64,000 nucleotides of DNA. It comes from Rhodosporidiobolus odoratus (lineage: Eukaryota; Basidiomycota; Microbotryomycetes; Sporidiobolales; Sporidiobolaceae). The translations under genes were made by a program, and so were the position numbers. The notes beneath the pieces are model-generated. The model was given only the letters and a program-made list of their open reading frames with translations, was not told the DNA's origin and searched no databases. The stretch spans positions 1,736,001 to 1,800,000 of the forward strand of contig JAOANU010000003.1 in assembly GCA_034387635.1 (NCBI GenBank). The letters run 5' to 3'. Positions 59,110 through 64,000 of this stretch are shown one piece after another (within the stretch, counting starts at the first letter, position 1; each line of letters opens with the position of its first letter).

Positions 59110-60440
59110 ATGGCGGGACCGCGCTGTTCCGACCGCAGTGACTACGACGATGTATCGGAACAGCCCCTCCCTTGGGATGCCCATGATTTCTTCAACCTGA
59201 CGGAAACCGACCGTCTTTTCAAGCGCTCTGCAGACTTCGCCCACGCATCTCCTGAAGTCCGAACCTTATGGTATAAGGGAGCGAGTTACGAACAGAGGCT
59301 GTACGTGAAGCCGCTATTGCCCTAGACTAATTGATGAGCATCTTCCCCGACACTTAATCCTCCTTCGCAGAAACGACCAGAAAGCAGCCATGCTCATCAA
59401 TGGAAGAGGAGACGTACCGCGCGACATGCGCACGCGTTACGGGGCGTCCTCCTTTGCCAAGCGCTACGGGATCCACTTGACCCGCGAGTTGTATGCCAAA
59501 ATCGAGTGCGTCATGGTCCAGCCTGCAACTCTGCTCACTCGTGGCTGATAGTCTCGGTTTTCAGTAATTTCGCCGTCGTTTTCCCCCTGTGGCCGGTCAT
59601 CGAAAGCTACTCTCTTCTGTGGCTCTCAAGAGGATCCGAAGAAGGAGCAGACAATCTTCAGGTCGCCGCTCTCCGGAACGAAACCTGGGTCGCCCCTTTC
59701 CGGGAGGAAACCCGGGTCGCCGCTTTCCGGAACCTCCTACTCGACCTAGGTCTCGCATCTTCCGCAAAATCAACCAAGGACCTTCGCACTGCCATCGATG
59801 ATTGGCTCATAAGCGACTTCGATGACGCCTTGCAGGAGTATGAACGCATATACAGGCAGCATTTCGAGTCTAAGCGCGGGGGCCTCAGGGAACTCATGGC
59901 AGCATTCAAGTCCGATCGTAAACCCAAGGCCAATAATAAACCCAAGGTCTATGAATGGACAGCATGTCACGAAGCCCTGAACAGCTTGGGCATGGGCTCG
60001 GCGCTGGCTGAGGCCGATACTCGTGAGTGTCGATCCCGGTTGACCCAGAACAAAACGTTTCGACCTATAACAACCCTACGAGACTTCCTTCTCGCGATCT
60101 ATCCAATGGCGTACGTCCTGCTCTTCCATGGCTCATCTTTAAGGTCGCACCTTACTCACACCTGTACTTGGCAGACTCTATGCGACACGGCCTCTACCCC
60201 CTTTGGCACGTCAGGACTCGCTTCGCCGTGCTGATTCCCGCCCTCACACTCCTGTGGCTCGTTCGTCAGGGTACGTCGCATGTTTCGGACTAAGCTGCTC
60301 TGCGCTGTCGATGCTGACCCTTCCGGACAACAGGGAACCCCACCAGAGAAAACCATCGGTTCTCCGGGGTCTTCGAGAAAGGGCAAGCAGCACGCTTCGG
60401 CGTTGAAGAGGTGGCGCGGGACAGCTACGGTACGGTGTAA
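59110..60440 (+). CDS. Family 2 protein, copy d (unknown function)
   Basis: Fourth member of the family seen at 21283. The ATG at 59110 gives MAGPRCSDRSDYDDVSEQPL. Blocks: SSFAKRYGIHLTRELYAKI, then after the conserved phase-2 intron NFAVVFPLWPVIESYSLLW; LLLDLGLASS; AIDDWLISDFDDALQEYERIY; and FRPITTLRDFLLAI, which matches PVVTVADFLC of copy a. The C-terminal exons give ARQDSLRRADSRPHTP and a short charged end (VEEVARDSYGTV). Between 59662 and 59742 a 27-bp unit is repeated three times in frame. It is the most divergent copy: the Trp after the conserved intron is Phe here. An in-frame hydrophobic stretch just upstream of the ATG looks signal-like, but I leave it out because no other copy has one. 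Function unknown. Confidence 0.7.
59662..59742 (+). repeat. 27-bp tandem triplication inside family 2 copy d
   Basis: Three head-to-tail units begin at 59662, 59689 and 59716, each starting GTCGCC. They encode VAALRNETW, VAPFREETR and VAAFRNLLL, so the third has drifted at its end. It keeps the reading frame and sits where copies a and c have no such insertion. Confidence 0.85.
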
Positions 60441-60806
60441 ACGTCAAACGGAGGCTTCTTGGCGTTCAGAACAGAGAAGAGACGAGGGAACTCGCGTCGT
60501 CTGGAGCGGTTTGCGGTCTGTCATAGTCAAAATGTAAGAACCTGGTTCAGCGCTGAATCTGCGTCGTCGGTACCAGTAAGTGAAGATCGAGGACGATACG
60601 AAGCTGTTCCGTCGCTGGATCAAGTTGGCTTCGGCTGCTTCCGTTTCGCTTGCCTGGGCCTGCCTTTACCCCTTCACCTGATCAATAAGCTACAACAGCT
60701 GGCCTGCGCCGTCCCTCTCTGCTTCTATCTCGTAGTTGGACCCCCTTCACTCGCTCAACTCGATCAACGGTTCAAGCACAACAACAACTACCATCTCCGC
60801 CTGCTG

Positions 60807-63452
60807 ATGCCACCCCGACCCACTAAGCGACCGCCAGTAGGAGCAGCACCCGCCGAGATCGTAGCCCCCATCTCGCTTCGACGCGTCAAACCCGGTCAGC
60901 AACTACCTCACCCGCAGCCACAAGCGGCCCCTCCTCCGACCGCACCTCGAGCCGCCCAGATCTCGGTCAAGGGGAAGGGGAAGCTCAAGGACATCCCAAC
61001 AGGACCTAGGAACGACCCTACTCAAAGCGGGACCGAAGCAGGACCTAGCAGACCTCGCTCGAGGGGGGAGGCGGCACCGGTCCAAGGTGGGAGGAAAGGA
61101 GCCCCCGTTCAGTTCCTACCTCGAGTTGCACCCGCAGAACCGCAAGCTGCGGCTGAGCCTCCGCCACCTCGAGTCCCGCCGGCGGTTGCGTCTCCGAAGG
61201 GCCCGCAGTTTGCTCAGCCTTCTCATCGAGGGAGGGGAAAAGGGCCTGTAAACGGTCGGGGCGACAGCGGCGGCGGCGGGAGAGGGGGACGGACGCGTCG
61301 GGGGAACGACGGCGAAGGAAGAGAAGCTAGGGACAGTGACGACGGATCAAAAGGAGGAGACAGGGGCGGCAGAGGTGCAGCGAGAGGAGGTGAAAGAGGA
61401 AATCGGGGCGGAGGACGGGGTGGAGGACGAGGCGGAGGTCGGGGCGGAGGTCGGGGTGGATTTGGCGGCGTAGCAAGGAAGAGGGGACCACCTCGCACCA
61501 TGTACGCTTCGTTCCCTTCTTTTCTTTCATAGTAAGGTCGCTTATAAGCTACTTTGTCCTGCTCAGTACCCTCGCCCAAATCACCTCGTGGGTTCTCGTT
61601 GACGGCAAGACAGTCCCGTTGTATGCAGTGAAGAGCAGTGGGCCAATGGGCTTGCACGCTTTTTCGTTGGTCTACAGAGTTTTCTAGCTGACGTTCTCTT
61701 CATCAGAACCTGCCTCGTTGAATCCGCTGTAGGACGCGAGTTTGCTGTCGGCGTGCGAGATGAGCGCCCGCTAGCGTCCTCTGCGACCAACACACCGGGC
61801 CCACCAGACCTGCTGTGTGAGCTCGTTGTTGATGGGGTTGTGTGCGAGTGAGCCTCACCCATCTTCCCCAGTCTCGCTCCTGCGAGCTGATCTTCCTTTC
61901 TTGTCATAGCAACAACTGCCAGATCATTCGGGCGTGGAAAACGACAGACCAATGGAGCAATAGGGAGATGGCTACCAAGCGAGCGTTCACCTGGTGGGGT
62001 AGGAGCGAATCAAAAGTGCCTTAACATTTCTACCCAGTCCTTTCGGTTCCTCATCTCATCCCATACCTCAAAAAATTGCAGAACTCCCTCCGTACCTTCC
62101 GCTTCTCCTCGCTCACCACTACAGCGGACCCCGACGACGCGACGATCACGACCGAATCTGCCCTCAAATCTCTCGGTACGATCGAGCTTCGGGTCTTCCG
62201 GGGCAGGGTCGGAGATGCAAGCGAGTGGCAGGCGCGTAGTGAAGAAGGGAAACAGATTGGCTGCGCGAGTGTATGGGAGGAGAGCAAGAAGGTTCAGATG
62301 GGAGTAGCTCATCAAGCGGGGTGAGCCAGTCCCGCCTTTTTCTGGGCATCGTGGAGTTCTCGCTGAAAATTTTGCCTGAACGGTTACAGCCTCGGTCCCG
62401 CCCTTCCTCACGTCAACGACTCGCGGTCCAATTTCAACTGGGTCCCGGAAGAATGGGACGACGGTCCGCATCGACCCTGGATGACCTTTCTGTTCAAGTA
62501 CCGAGACAAAAGTGAGCTAAGTTTCCCCGCTCTTGGCCTCTGACTTGAATAATGACCACCGTTCTTCGCGCTATAAAACAGCTACGCTCGAGATAGAAGG
62601 CCACATCGAGCGTACGCACCTGTTCCTTTCCTGCTTCGTCCCTCGTCTCCTACAATCTGCTTAACTCTCCTCTTGCGCCCCACGACTAACTGTAAATCCT
62701 CTCCACAAGCTGTCGAACAAGAGCTCCCTGCTCCATCGACGTCTTCCTCTCGCTCGCAGTCTCGCGATGCCGCCTCTGTAAAGCCCAAGCCAGCCGTAGC
62801 ACGAAGCGAGTCCCCCGTTTTACTCCTCGCTCGCTCACCTGCCAGCAGCACCCCGATCGCTCCGCCTGATCTCAAGGGCAACGGCAAAGCCCGCGCCAAT
62901 GATGGAGAAGGCAAATCGTCTCGTCGTTCCAGCGGCAAGCAGCCCAATGCCTTAGAAGCAATGATCCTCGACTCGACGCCCTCGCCTCCTCCGCCGACCC
63001 GTTTTGCGCAGGGTAAGGGAAAAACTGCTTTTACCAACAGCAGCAGCGGCCGCGGACCCGTCAAAGCGGAAGCCGTCGACGACGAGATTGCTCGACTCAA
63101 GGCGGAACTTGCAGAGTACAAGAGGAAGGAGCTACAGCAGTTGAGAGCTGAGCGAGATGCGGCAGCGGAACGAGCCAAGGCGTACTCGGACAGGGAATCC
63201 CCGGCTGTGCGAGGCGGGATCAAGCCTTCCGACGAGCCGAAAGATGAGTATGAGGTTGCTGAAGTGGCGGATCAGGTGTTGTCGAAGCCGCAGCAGCGTC
63301 CGCCGGGTCCGCAGAAGCGACCGTCGGAGTCGAAGGAGGATGGTAACGGGAGGAAGGCGAAGAAGAGGAAGGGGGAGGAAGATGCAGCGGAGGGAGAGGA
63401 GGAGAAGCGCGAGCCGGAAGTGCTGCTGCTGAGCGATAGCGACTCTGACTAA
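60807..63452 (+). CDS. RGG-rich protein with a DUF7918-like domain and SUMO-interaction-like tail
   Basis: The ATG at 60807 gives MPPRPTKRPPVGAAPAE. The first 220 or so residues are Pro- and Gly-rich and end in a dense RGG block (61360-61480), a common RNA-binding motif. The middle exons (about 61560-62510) give SWVLVDGKTVPLYAV, CLVESAVGREFAVGVRDE, LVVDGVVCDNNCQI, LGTIELRVFRG and FLFKYRDK, the layout of the fungal domain DUF7918, whose function is not known. The last exon has a Ser/Pro region, a coiled-coil (ARLKAELAEYKRKELQQLRA), a Lys/Glu-rich basic segment and a final VLLLSDSDSD, which fits a SUMO-interaction motif. About six introns. I infer a nuclear protein that may bind RNA and SUMO. 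The family call is from memory of the domain layout. Confidence 0.72.
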
Positions 63453-64000
63453 GGTTCAAAATGGCGTAGAGGGGTGGCTCGTGAGCTTGTTGTTCTGCAT
63501 AGCATCTTCCGGCGGATCATCCCTGTCTTGGTTTCTCCCGTTTCTGGACAGCGTATTCATTCCTTCGCGTCTTGCGCATCGCTCTCCGCTTCCGCCAGTG
63601 GTAAACCGCAGCAAGCTCGCCCTCTTCAGTTCGACCCTTTCCGGAAAACATCGCTTTCAACGTCCCATACTGCATTGCCCTTTCCCTCCTCTTGCCTCTT
63701 CATTTTGATAACGTGAACGAGGCAGTAGACAGTGCGTCTCCCTACGCTAGGTACTGTGTGAGAGGGACCTGCTTATTCCACCTTTCAGCATCGAGCTTTC
63801 TCCGTTTGGCATCACTTTTTTCCTGCCGGTAGCCTTGCTCCACCCTGGGTCAAGCGTCAGGTCCGTCCCCTTGGAGCAACCGCTCCATTGCAGGTCGCTC
63901 TATTGCAGGTCAGGCGGCTCGAAGGAGGGAACGGACCCACGTCGGGCATTTTTTCCTTCCGTGGATGCAAAATACAGTGCCTTCAAAGCCTCCTTCTCCC
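63453..64000. other. Right edge, no gene supported
   Basis: Downstream region of the RGG protein. A short direct repeat, ATTGCAGGTC, occurs twice near 63889 and 63902. No gene is visible; a gene starting beyond the window cannot be excluded. Confidence 0.45.

Noticed and set aside
1..64000. CRISPR arrays, rRNA, insertion sequences, bacterial-type operons
   Set aside because: No regularly spaced repeats, rRNA signatures or transposase genes with terminal repeats were seen; the sequence is eukaryotic.

Overview
The window is nuclear DNA from a fungus, most likely a red basidiomycete yeast of the Rhodotorula/Rhodosporidium (Microbotryomycetes) type. The basis is GC-rich DNA, almost every gene cut by several short introns of about 40-220 nt with GT...AG ends, and typical fungal housekeeping genes. 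The genus is an inference. All intron/exon structures below were read by eye.

Layout. Positions 1-5.7 kb (minus strand) hold three genes of one unnamed family, here called family 1: FAR1/WRKY-GCM1-like Cys/His modules plus a C-terminal SAM-like helical domain. At 6.0-10.3 kb (minus) are a K/T-type cyclin and a four-finger C2H2 regulator. At 11.8-12.9 kb is a doubtful, perhaps decaying, family 1 relative. At 13.2-15.9 kb is an M50B-type membrane metallopeptidase behind a Ser/Thr-rich region, and at 17.8-20.7 kb is transketolase. At 21.3-25.2 kb are two tandem copies of a second unnamed family, family 2; the second copy is a clear pseudogene. At 26.4-34.3 kb is a very large XMAP215/ch-TOG microtubule polymerase, followed tail-to-tail by a third family 2 gene (34.6-36.6 kb, minus). 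At 37.2-46.4 kb are mago nashi, a Kha1-type cation/H+ antiporter, a Ptc7-type mitochondrial phosphatase and a methyltransferase. At 46.9-55.0 kb (plus) is a tandem array of three more family 1 genes, each with two Cys/His modules and the C-terminal domain; the last also carries an inserted tyrosine-recombinase-like helical module. At 55.2-63.5 kb are Pam17, a MYND/Mss51-like protein, a fourth family 2 gene, and an RGG-rich DUF7918-like protein ending in a SUMO-interaction-like motif.

How the genes relate. The housekeeping genes are unrelated to one another and form no operon. The unusual content is the two expanded families. Family 1 looks like a set of domesticated, transposase-derived DNA-binding proteins: paired zinc modules, acidic linkers with SUMO-type motifs, basic Pro-rich linkers, and a SAM-like end that could mediate self-association. 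Family 2 is defined by shared motifs and by an intron at the same codon and phase in three copies, with the aligned donor broken in the fourth. I recognise no published domain for it. Both families sit in the same gene-poor stretches, and one family 2 copy is already dead, which suggests active birth and death of genes here.
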